From: Larix sibirica
Taxonomy: Eukaryota > Streptophyta > Pinopsida > Pinales > Pinaceae
NCBI GenBank assembly: GCA_004151065.3
Contig: NWUY0300007766.1
Location: forward strand, 1 to 15,580
Direction: 5' to 3'
Length of the DNA: 15,580 bases
Position 1 is the first letter of the stretch; the number at the start of each line of letters is the position of its first letter. Both the position numbers and the translations under genes were made by a program. This document shows positions 8,851-15,580 of the stretch, in pieces. The notes below the pieces were generated by a model. The model was given only the letters and a program-made list of their open reading frames with translations, ran no database searches and had not been told where the DNA came from.

Positions 8851-9011
8851 GCAATGTCCCAAAATATATATATATAATCCTTCGTAGCAATGTCTCAAAA
8901 AAATATTTTAATTTATTAATATATAAACATTTCCTTCCCCATATATATATAAAATCATTCATGGCAATGTCTCAAAAAATTATTTTAATTTATTAATATA
9001 TGAACATTTTT
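8851..9011 (+). repeat. Tandem repeat, period 77 bp plus a short copy
   Basis: GCAATGTCTCAAAAAA, then TATTTTAATTTATTAATATA and GAACATTT-like bases, occurs from 8887 and from 8964. Each is preceded by an (AT)n run and a TCNTTCNTNG word. A shorter related copy, GCAATGTCCCAAAATATATA, begins at 8851. Confidence 0.85.
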
Positions 9012-9150
9012 CAGAAACAAATGGCTATATAAAGAAAGGTTATATACAATACCACTTACCAAGTTATAAATGCCTTCTTTCAATGTATACAATTTATCAA
9101 GATTTATAAGAGACATTTCTTAGAAACAAATGGTTGCATTTGGAAAGGTT
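9007..9150 (+). repeat. Diverged direct repeat, offset about 110 bp
   Basis: CAGAAACAAATGG...GAAAGGTTA at about 9012-9042 corresponds to TAGAAACAAATGG...GAAAGGTTA at about 9121-9151. It overlaps the first unit of the repeat family that follows. Confidence 0.65.
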
Positions 9151-9324
9151 AGAATAAAAGAAGACAAAAGATTTCAAATTTGGATTCTTCCAAAATTTAA
9201 AGATTTCATCTTTTCATCTTTTTACTAGTCACATCAAGTTGTAAATACCTATTTTCATTGCATACAACCTACCCATGTAAATGCCTACTTTTAGTGTATA
9301 CAACTTATCAATATTTATAGGAGA
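9059..9324 (+). repeat. Three dispersed copies of a 40 to 58-bp unit
   Basis: Units at about 9059-9116, 9235-9273 and 9275-9324 share the pattern AAGTT(A/G)TAAATNCCT, then TTCA(A/T)TG(T/C)ATACAA, and in two of them CTTATCAA-ATTTATA-GAGA. The last two are adjacent. The first is separated by about 120 bases of A-rich sequence. Confidence 0.75.
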
Positions 9325-9330
9325 TGGTGA

Positions 9331-10155
9331 CATGTTTTGGAAGGAATATTTAGGGTTTTCATTATTATGTGTTGTGATGGTTGATTTTTTTTATTGACAT
9401 CTTATTTTTTCATTTCTTAATGTTTTGCATATAGGGTATTGCTATAATCTTGTGGGGCATGCTCGATGTATTCGTAGTTCATTTTCAAGTTATGTATTGG
9501 CTTTTATAAAATGGTTGTTTCGACCCAAGTTTTTATCAGTGTAGAGAATGTCTCGAATACTATATTCATCTCTACTTTGATTCTTGTGTAATATGTTGGG
9601 TTTCTTATTATTGGTGTTTTTTTATTATGTTTTTTTTGTTTATTATGAAGAGAGCCACAGGGGACTTGGCCACTTAAGTTAAGTGAGGTGCCTCCATTTT
9701 GTCAATTCTATGGATTTGCATGATTTTACATGTAATGGTGTTGTTGTGTTTTTTGTTTGTGTTTGTAGGAGGGACTTTGTTATATTCCACCATTCTCATT
9801 CACTTTTGTTCGTGGCACCTTAACGATTTTTTGTGGTTCCCTTGGGTGTGATCTTCTTCAATATTGCTTTATTTGTTTTGCTTGGTTGATTGATAACTTA
9901 AATACACTATCTTCTATCACTAATTCATATGGATGGATTTTCTAGTTAAAGGTTAGGGTTGCCTCTCTTTTTATTTGATGGGATGACTCATGTTGTACTT
10001 TGCATATTCAAGTCTATTGTTTTTGTTCCACCAATGTATACATGTTTGAAAGCATGACATTTTTTATGTTCGAACCTCTAGCACATGATAGAAGGCTTGT
10101 AAATTTATTATTGCAGTGATAATTTGTATTCTCATTTAGTACAAATTTTCACTTT
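9331..10155. other. T-rich non-coding stretch before the LTR element
   Basis: The + strand is strongly T-rich and has no long reading frame on either strand. A 7+1+7 palindrome, CACTTAAGTTAAGTG, lies at 9671-9685 and can extend to an imperfect stem with flanking GGC and GCC. The stretch may be another old retroelement fragment, but I cannot name it. Confidence 0.45.
10151..10155. repeat. Left target-site duplication candidate
   Basis: ACTTT directly before the left LTR pairs with AATTT directly after the right LTR, one mismatch in five. Five bases is the usual length for LTR retrotransposons. In AT-rich DNA a chance match is possible. Confidence 0.5.
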
Positions 10156-10275
10156 TGATGCAAGAGCATCCCTTGGATTTTGGCAATCTTGCACATCCAA
10201 AAAATATTTTTAATTTTGTTTTGATTTTATTTCACATTTTCATGATTTTCATCAACGACAAGGATTTGTTTTTTT

Positions 10276-10745
10276 AGCAGTGCTCTCTCAACTCTTGGAG
10301 TTAGAATCTGAAATTTGAATATTTTGCAGAGAACAACTTTCTCTACCTTCCCATAAAATTTCATAAGAAAATGTTGCGTTTAAGTCCTATGCATATGATC
10401 AAATCTATTGTGCAAAAAATTTGTGATTTCTATAGTAACAAGAACTTATTATTTTGATTAGTGTGATCTCATCTCTTGGATCCAAGGTCTAAAACTTGGA
10501 TGTGTTATTCATATTAGATTCCTCTAACCGAACGCCAAATTTCATGAAAAGATATCAAGTTTAAGTACTGCATCCAAGTCTAGAAAACATGGATAATTTT
10601 TTATATTTTTGTAATAACCCAGAAGCATTTTGAATAGCGGGACTTCAATACTTGGAAATAGGATCTAATATTTTTATATGATGTAGAGGAAATATTCATA
10701 TACCTTATCTCCATATTTTATAATAATAAAATATAGATTTTAGGC
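10276..10745 (+). repeat. Tandem units in U3 of left LTR
   Basis: CTTGGA occurs at 10294, 10475 and 10651, giving periods of 181 and 176. Each unit continues with a GGTCTAAAA-like word, then in the first two a TTCCTCTA/TTTCTCTACC word, CCAAATTTCAT or equivalent, AAGT and a GTGCAAAA/TCTAGAAAA stretch, and a TAATAACA-type end. The third is truncated after about 110 bases. The units are highly diverged from each other, so the amplification is older than the insertion. Confidence 0.75.
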
Positions 10746-10953
10746 ACCATTCCTCTTCCAAACACAGAACGTGACAAAAATACCTGGATTGCATTATGCG
10801 CATTCATTTTTCCAAGTTAACTTGACTATTCAAATCTTGAAGTATTGGTTGTATTTGGAAGTTGAAAAGGTGATTATTAACTATGCATTAATTTAGTAAA
10901 TTTTTGTTACCCAAGAAATGAAATGACTTGGAAATTGAACCATCCCCTCATAG

Positions 10954-10968
10954 TTTAAATATTTGAGA
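10954..10968 (+). promoter_or_regulatory. Possible TATA-like element in left LTR
   Basis: TTTAAATATTTGAGA is conserved exactly in the right LTR (14140-14154) and lies about 150 bases before the conserved AATAAA. That position suits a core promoter with a short R region, but no transcription start can be seen and the word is AT-rich. Confidence 0.35.
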
Positions 10969-11102
10969 ATTTGATGTAATGAGGGCCTTTGTCTCTCTAT
11001 TGATTTGTGATTTTGTGGTTGTTGGAGGTGTTGTGTGATCCGAATACCAATTCATAGACTCTGTGAATGTAATAAGTCACGAGACCATTAGCCATTGATT
11101 TG

Positions 11103-11108
11103 AATAAA
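11103..11108 (+). promoter_or_regulatory. Polyadenylation signal AATAAA, left LTR
   Basis: It sits in CCATTGATTTGAATAAAGAA, which is conserved in the right LTR apart from one base. It would mark the end of R, placing U5 at about 11125-11227. Confidence 0.6.
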
Positions 11109-11229
11109 GAATGAAAAAGTGTGGTTATGAATTTTTGTTGTTTGAATTTTAAATGTAGTTGTTGCATGAATGTGTGTTTCCACAATGCGACTTAAGTTTG
11201 ATTTGTAGGCCTTTGGGTACTGTATCAAG

Positions 11230-11241
11230 CGGTATCATAGT
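11230..11241 (+). promoter_or_regulatory. Primer binding site, initiator-Met tRNA type, degenerate
   Basis: CGGTATCATAGT begins two bases after the LTR end. It matches 9 of 12 bases of TGGTATCAGAGC, the complement of the 3' end of plant initiator methionine tRNA used by many plant LTR retrotransposons to prime minus-strand synthesis. GGTATCA is intact. The mismatches fit the general decay. Confidence 0.75.
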
Positions 11242-11402
11242 TGGAATAACTTATGGTTGAAGAGAAGTGGATCTCAAGAGCATGTTGAGACTCTTGACTG
11301 TTGCAAATAGTTCTAGCAAAGGGTAAAATATTGGGTAGAATTGTCTAAGAAGAAGAGTGAGAGGATTTTGAGTCAGAGTTGCAAAGTATTGTTGTGAGAG
11401 GG

Positions 11403-11510
11403 AGGAAAATAATGTAGATAGAACATCAAGTGAGTCAACTTGTATAAAAAAGAAAGGAAGATTATGTAGATAGAACGTTAAGTGAGGCCACCTAGTTGAG
11501 AAATAAAAAT
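11403..11510 (+). repeat. Short tandem repeat inside LTR element, period about 52 bp
   Basis: ATGTAGATAGAACATCAAGT at 11412 recurs as ATGTAGATAGAACGTTAAGT at 11464, followed in both by GAG and a CAACTTG/CACCTAG word. It is a local duplication within the purine-rich interior. Confidence 0.75.
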
Positions 11511-12224
11511 AATATTGTTGAGGGTGGACATATTAAAGAAGATAGTGTGATAGGAAGAAATTAAAGAATTCCATGTGATTGGTAGAGAAAGAGACAACAG
11601 AAGAAGTGAGGAAGATGTTGTAATGAAAAAAAATCATGTTCCAGATGATGAAGTGGTTGGGTACCATTCAATTGGCTTAATTGAGGGAAAGGATCACATC
11701 CAAAGTGATCCAAAGGAGTGATGAAGATGAAGAGGAGGATATGTAGTAAGACCAGATGAAGATGGAGATGTTAATTTTTCTCCGGAAGTGTATATCAGAA
11801 GAGGTTGATGGATTGTAAATTGAAGAAACACACCAATATTTTGAGTGCAATGAGATTAAAGGCCCCATGAGAGTCAAGATTTCATGTGGAAGATTGAGGA
11901 TCCATGCATGTGATTGGTGGTAGTAGGTGAAGATGGATCAAAAGTGGAGAGGTAAAGACAAGATCCATAATTGGGAGAAGATAGTCACCAAATTAAGAGG
12001 TAAGTTTGTAAATTATGATTATTATTTGAAAATGAAGAGAATATTAGAGAAATTGAAGAAAACGAATAGATGTGTAAAATAAAATTTTCATGATTTTTAT
12101 AAAATGGCCATAATATTTGATCTTGTAATAGATAGTGAAGAAGAAATAATGAATTTTGTGTATGAGCTTAAATTGTCCATTAAAAATAATATGTATCTTA
12201 GTTTTAAAAGTTCTGAGAAGTGGA

Positions 12225-12275
12225 AGGAGAGAAAGAAAAAGAGCAAGTAGAGAGAGAGGAGAGGGAAAAAATGAT
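12225..12275 (+). repeat. Polypurine (GA-rich) tract
   Basis: Nearly unbroken run of G and A, including AGAGAGAGAGGAGAGGGAAA. It is interior to the element, so it could act as a central polypurine-like tract, but nothing supports that beyond composition. Confidence 0.6.
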
Positions 12276-13381
12276 TTCTCTCGATTATTGTTACAGAGAG
12301 TGTTGATTGTGAAAGTGCAATGCATAGTAGTAAGGAAAATGATGAGGAAAGTGTGTGTGAAGTGCATGTTGTGGATAGCATGTCAAAGGTGGTTGTACAA
12401 GCAATGACTTGCAATAAAATATTGCATGGAAGAGATTGAGGTGAAGGTGTTTGTGCTTCAAACTCGGGAAGCAACAAAGAATAGTAACTACTCAAGGGAG
12501 TGTGCATTCAAACCAAGGATGTTGTTGCAGTAGAGGGTGACGTTGAATAAAGAAGAAATGCTACAAAGATTAGTGGTATTACAATAACACAGTTGCAAGG
12601 GAGGAATGTTGCATAAGCACTACGTGATGTTGTAGTAGAATATTATGTTGTAAAAGGGAGTGGTGTGGCAAGAGAAATGCCATTGGAGGATGTACATATG
12701 GCAACGTTTGATTGCCATAATTTTTGCATTGATTTTATTGTATTTGAAGTGGAATTTGTAGCAAAGAAAAGAAAGTGGAGTAGACAAGAGAGGAGATGCA
12801 TAAGCATGTTTCCAAAGCATAGAACATGGTGAGGTGAAGATGTAGAGTAGTAGTATAGAAAATCATAGAGAAGATGAAGAATATAAGAAGAAAGTTGAAG
12901 ATGATTGTAGTAGAGTTGTTGCAGTGAAAGAAAATCAATGAGGAGATCCTTAAGAAGCAAGCATTGGTGGAGTTTGTTGAGACAGTCGTAATGGTGCAGA
13001 AGAGCCGGGAGGATGGGAAGGAAAAAAGCACCATTGGGAGGGAGTAGTTTGGGTGGTGATCCTCATTAGATGAGATTTATAGAAATTGGCAATGGTGGAT
13101 GAGTTGTAGCAAACGATATATGAGATTATGACAATTATGATGAAATTGAACAAGGTGAAGAAGATGGGAAAGTTGAGTGAAAGTGTGAGTAGATTCTTGC
13201 AATTTCATATTGCAAAAAATAGTATTATAAAGAGGAAGAATAAGGATCATGAATGGAGAGTGAAAAAAGATGAGTAAAGCATAATGTGGAGAAGAATAAA
13301 GACGAAAAAAGGAAGAAAAATATTAGACATCCAATAATTGTTGATTTATCAATGACCTTGTGAGAAACATGCTCACATTTC

Positions 13382-13393
13382 GAAATAGGGGAG
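13382..13393 (+). promoter_or_regulatory. Polypurine tract before right LTR
   Basis: GAAATAGGGGAG, followed by TT and then the TGATGTA start of the right LTR. One T interrupts the run. Position and the GGGGAG core match plant LTR-element plus-strand primers. Confidence 0.8.
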
Positions 13394-13519
13394 TTTGATG
13401 TAAGAACATTATTGAGGTTTTGGCAATATTACATACCCAAAAAACTAATTTCAGTTTTCTTTTGGTTTTATTTCATATTTTTTTTTATTTTTAATAGCAA
13501 TGTGGGTCTAGTATTTTAA

Positions 13520-13930
13520 TCAATTCTCTCTCATCTTATGGATTTAAAGCCTGAAATTTGGACGTTTTACAAAAAGACATATTTCTCTAACTTCCCACCA
13601 AATTTTATAAGAAAATGTGTAATTTAAGTCTTGTGCATGTTATCACATCTAGCACTTTAAAATTCTTTGATCTCTACAATAACAAGGGATTATAATTTTG
13701 CTCAACATGCTCTCAAGGTCTAAAATTTTGATATGTTATTGAGGACACATTTCTCTACCTATCCACCAAATTTAATCAAAAGATAGTAAGTACCATGCTT
13801 AAGTCAAAACTATTGCGCAAAATTTTTGGGATTTATGTAGGAATAGGGGATTTTTTTTTGTACCAATGCACCTTCAATACTTGGATTTAGGGTGTAAAAT
13901 TTATATATGGTGTAAATTATAAGGGGTGTG
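13520..13930 (+). repeat. Tandem units in U3 of right LTR
   Basis: Units begin near 13520, 13701 and 13866. Anchor words are AAAGCCTGAAATTTGG (13546) and AAGGTCTAAAATTTTG (13715), and the third has CTTGGATTTAGGGTGTAAAA at 13880. The first two share (A/C)ATTTCTCTA(A/C)C and CCACCAAATTT, which are clearer here than in the left LTR. The second unit lost its CTTGGAT start. Confidence 0.75.
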
Positions 13931-14139
13931 GCTAAGCCAAAAATAGATAGTGATAGAAAAATCAAATTCCATTAGACCGTGTGTTCATTTTCCATTTCAC
14001 CTTTAACTATTCAAACCTCAAAGCAAGGGTTATATTTAGAAGTTAGAAATGTGATTATTAAATATCTATTAATTAATTAAATGTTTGGGCTACCCTAGGA
14101 AATTAAACAACTTGGAAATAGAATATGCATCTCTCATAA

Positions 14140-14154
14140 TTTAAATATTTGAGA
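14140..14154 (+). promoter_or_regulatory. Possible TATA-like element, right LTR
   Basis: Exact copy of the left-LTR word TTTAAATATTTGAGA. A 15-of-15 match inside LTRs that differ at about a quarter of positions makes it worth noting. Function is inferred. Confidence 0.35.
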
Positions 14155-14291
14155 TTTTGATGCACTTAGGAAATTTGGTAATCCATTGATTCAGTCTTTT
14201 GTAGTTGTTGTAGGTGGTGTTATGTGATCCATAGTATAGTGCATACTTTATGCGAATATAATAAAGCACGAGAGCAGTCACCATTGATTTC

Positions 14292-14297
14292 AATAAA
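14292..14297 (+). promoter_or_regulatory. Polyadenylation signal AATAAA, right LTR
   Basis: In CCATTGATTTCAATAAAGAA, the counterpart of the left-LTR block. In a right LTR this is the signal that would end the element transcript. Confidence 0.6.
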
Positions 14298-14390
14298 GAA
14301 TGTTGAATTGTAATTGTGAATTTTGTTATTTTTATTTTAATTACAATTATTGTGTGTGATTTTGATTTACAAACTCCAAATACTACATCA

Positions 14391-14395
14391 AATTT
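14391..14395. repeat. Right target-site duplication candidate
   Basis: AATTT, matching ACTTT before the left LTR at 4 of 5 positions. Confidence 0.5.
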
Positions 14396-14760
14396 TACTT
14401 ATGTGTGAAAAAATTCAATAAAAATGTGAGTAAATGTGTTTGATGAAAGATGGATGAGTTTAAATCCCAATTTCAAAGTGTTTGGATTGGTTTTTTTTTA
14501 ATGAGATAAATCGTGGTCATGTAGTGATTGGACACTATAGATAAAAGGTGTGAATCAAAACTATCTTATCATTAAAATGGATATGGTTAATAATGCCCTA
14601 ACCTACATCATATTGGATGGTGACATTGTTAATGAAATGTTTGTTTTTTTTTTGGAAATGAGTGATGAAAGGGCATAAAGAAAAAAAAGACTACAAGGAG
14701 GTGTATGGGTAGATTTATGTAAGGTTGAAGTAAAAATAAGATATCAATTTATATATATCA
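14396..14760. other. AT-rich non-coding stretch, nothing recognised
   Basis: Mixed AT-rich sequence after the LTR element with two poly-T or poly-A runs and no gene-like frame. Confidence 0.5.
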
Positions 14761-14905
14761 ATCTTAAACACCATAATCATAATGTTCAATTATATTGATA
14801 GTTGTGATATAAATTTTAATTTTAGACATTATAGTCATAGTGTTCAATTATGTTAATAATTGTTATATAAATTTTAATCTTAAACATTATAATTATAGTG
14901 TTGTA
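14761..14905 (+). repeat. 58-bp tandem repeat, two and a half units
   Basis: ATCTTAAACACCATAATCAT at 14761 recurs as ATTTTAGACATTATAGTCAT at 14819 and ATCTTAAACATTATAATTAT at 14877, an exact period of 58. Full units also share GTTCAATTAT(A/G)TT and ATATAAATTTTAAT. The third breaks off at GTGTTGTAGATA. Confidence 0.92.
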
Positions 14906-15327
14906 GATATACAACTTTTAATCTTTTGGATTCTAAGTGTGAAGGATGAAATTGAATTGAGTTATATATGTAAATTTTAATTTTTTTTAACATAAAGTTG
15001 TAAAAATAAATTTAAAAATGATTAAAGTTTCAAAATTAAGTTTAAGATTGGTTAAACAACCTCTCATGATTGTGATTATGATTATGTAAGTGGAAGAATA
15101 ACCTTCATCATTAAATATGGTTAACATTTATATATTAGAAGACCAAGATATATCTTTACCACTGTATTTTTTTTATTTTTTTTTTAAAAACCATTAAAAC
15201 CTTGGTGTATGACAAGCAAATAACATGGATGATATACAGGTAGGACACTTTCAAACTTTTGAGATATTCTCGCCATTTGGTCTCTTCTTGTGTATCTTTC
15301 ATATTATCACTTTCATGGCAATCCTCA
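14906..15327. other. AT-rich non-coding stretch, nothing recognised
   Basis: Contains a T-run near 15169-15185 and no recognisable gene or repeat. Confidence 0.5.
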
Positions 15328-15374
15328 TTATGATTACACGGGACTACACCAATTATGATTCCACGAGACTATGT
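15328..15374 (+). repeat. Short direct repeat, period 25 bp
   Basis: TTATGATTACACGGGACTAC at 15328 recurs as TTATGATTCCACGAGACTAT at 15353, with three mismatches in 20. Confidence 0.8.
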
Positions 15375-15580
15375 TGGTGTAATGATTCATAATAGTGAAT
15401 GTTCCTTGGTTGTAAATGAGCATAATTATAAGCCCCGCTATGACATGTATGACCCTTATAAATTATGTTGATGATGCTATTTATTATGATAAGGAAGCCT
15501 GATGTGTAGCTGCAATTGATTTGTTCATCTATATTTATGCTTATTAACTTTGATTGGTAAAACATAAGTTTATTTTCCAG
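15375..15580. other. Non-coding right end of window
   Basis: A 70-codon opposite-strand open stretch (15353-15565) has no signature and is taken as chance. Nothing else is seen. Confidence 0.5.

Larger units (their letters stand above)
10156..11227 (+). repeat. Left (5') LTR, 1072 bp
   Basis: It starts TGATGCA and ends TGTATCA, an imperfect copy of the TGATGTA...TACATCA ends of the right LTR. Shared blocks run through its whole length, for example ATTTTGGCAAT near the start, TTTCTCTACCTTCCCA-like words in U3, TTTAAATATTTGAGA at 10954-10968, and CCATTGATTT-AATAAAGAATG near 11092-11113. U3 is mostly made of two and a half tandem units. U5 should be the roughly 110 bases after the polyadenylation block. 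Confidence 0.93.
11228..13395 (+). other. Non-coding, purine-rich interior of LTR element
   Basis: The + strand is rich in G and A (words such as GAAGA, GGAGAGA, GTGGAG throughout) and poor in C. No frame on the + strand is open for more than about 83 codons, and none shows zinc knuckle, protease, YxDD or integrase motifs. The longest opposite-strand open stretch, 136 codons at 12097-12507, is rich in Leu, Ser and Phe, as expected when a purine-rich strand is read in complement. The interior probably served as packaged RNA rather than as a coding region. Alternatively it is a gag-pol decayed beyond recognition, but 2.17 kb is too short for full gag-pol. Confidence 0.7.
10156..14390 (+). mobile_element. 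Complete, old, non-coding LTR retrotransposon
   Basis: The element spans 4235 bp. Two related LTRs flank an interior of 2168 bp. A primer binding site follows the left LTR and a polypurine tract precedes the right LTR, which fixes the orientation as +. The bases flanking the two ends, ACTTT and AATTT, agree at 4 of 5 positions, compatible with a mutated 5-bp target-site duplication. No gag, protease, reverse transcriptase or integrase is recognisable. It therefore resembles non-autonomous classes such as LARDs (large non-coding interior), although its LTRs of about 1 kb are shorter than those of classical LARDs and much longer than TRIM LTRs. The LTRs have diverged to roughly three-quarters identity by eye, so the insertion is old and should be immobile. 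Confidence 0.9.
13396..14390 (+). repeat. Right (3') LTR, 995 bp
   Basis: It starts TGATGTA and ends TACATCA, a perfect 7-bp terminal inverted repeat. It aligns to the left LTR along its length and is 77 bases shorter, mostly through deletions in the second and third U3 units. It shares exactly TTTAAATATTTGAGA and the block around AATAAA. Confidence 0.93.

Noticed and set aside
9349-9361. TTTAGGG word as plant telomeric repeat
   Set aside because: Only single occurrences of the heptamer are present, no tandem run.
9671-9685. Palindrome CACTTAAGTTAAGTG as a microRNA precursor or terminator
   Set aside because: The stem is only 7 bp with poor extension, too short for a plant microRNA precursor, and such palindromes are expected by chance in AT-rich DNA.
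12156-12407. 83-codon open stretch on the + strand inside the LTR element
   Set aside because: Its Arg/Lys/Glu-rich middle comes from the GA-rich tract at 12225-12275. There is no gag or other motif.
12097-12507. 136-codon open stretch on the - strand inside the LTR element
   Set aside because: It is Leu/Ser/Phe-rich with no domain, and several overlapping opposite-strand frames look the same. This is what the complement of a purine-rich, stop-poor strand gives.

Overview
The window looks like intergenic DNA from a large, repeat-rich land-plant nuclear genome. It is very AT-rich, has no intact protein gene, no rRNA or tRNA that I can recognise, and consists mostly of decayed LTR retrotransposon material and short tandem duplications. 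The strong decay of both retroelements (many stops, frameshifts, visibly diverged LTRs) fits a genome that removes repeats slowly, such as a gymnosperm. That assignment is inference, because no species-diagnostic gene is present. One ambiguous base lies at 6778.

Region 1 (1 to about 4130, + strand) is the broken internal part of a Ty3/gypsy-type element. Best preserved are a Retrotrans_gag-like capsid domain (about 2130-2444), three gag zinc knuckles (2658-2699 and 2885-2926 damaged, 2957-2998 intact), and a weak protease-like remnant (about 3490-3778). No reverse transcriptase, RNase H or integrase is recognisable. Two frameshifting tandem duplications (566-831 and 1631 to about 1990) interrupt the upstream part. 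The 5' LTR lies outside the window, if it survives.

Region 2 (about 4130-10155) is non-coding and AT-rich, with a series of short tandem repeats: 5377-5530, a perfect 53-bp duplication at 5914-6019, an 81-bp unit at 6700-6921, a 32-bp unit at 8030-8121, and repeats at 8851-9324. It also holds a C/G-skewed block with inverted repeats (6239-6690) and a stretch that keeps unusually many CpGs (about 7200-7620).

Region 3 (10156-14390) is the most coherent structure: a complete but old LTR retrotransposon of about 4.2 kb. It has two LTRs (10156-11227 and 13396-14390), both TG...CA, a degenerate initiator-Met-tRNA-type primer binding site at 11230-11241, a polypurine tract at 13382-13393 and a 4-of-5 target-site match. 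The roughly 2.17-kb interior is purine-rich on the + strand and has no recognisable gag or pol, so the element was probably non-autonomous and copied by proteins made elsewhere. Both LTRs carry two and a half diverged copies of a unit of about 165-180 bp in U3, and a conserved block around AATAAA.

Region 4 (14391-15580) is AT-rich and non-coding, with a 58-bp tandem repeat at 14761 to about 14905 and a short 25-bp-period repeat near 15328.
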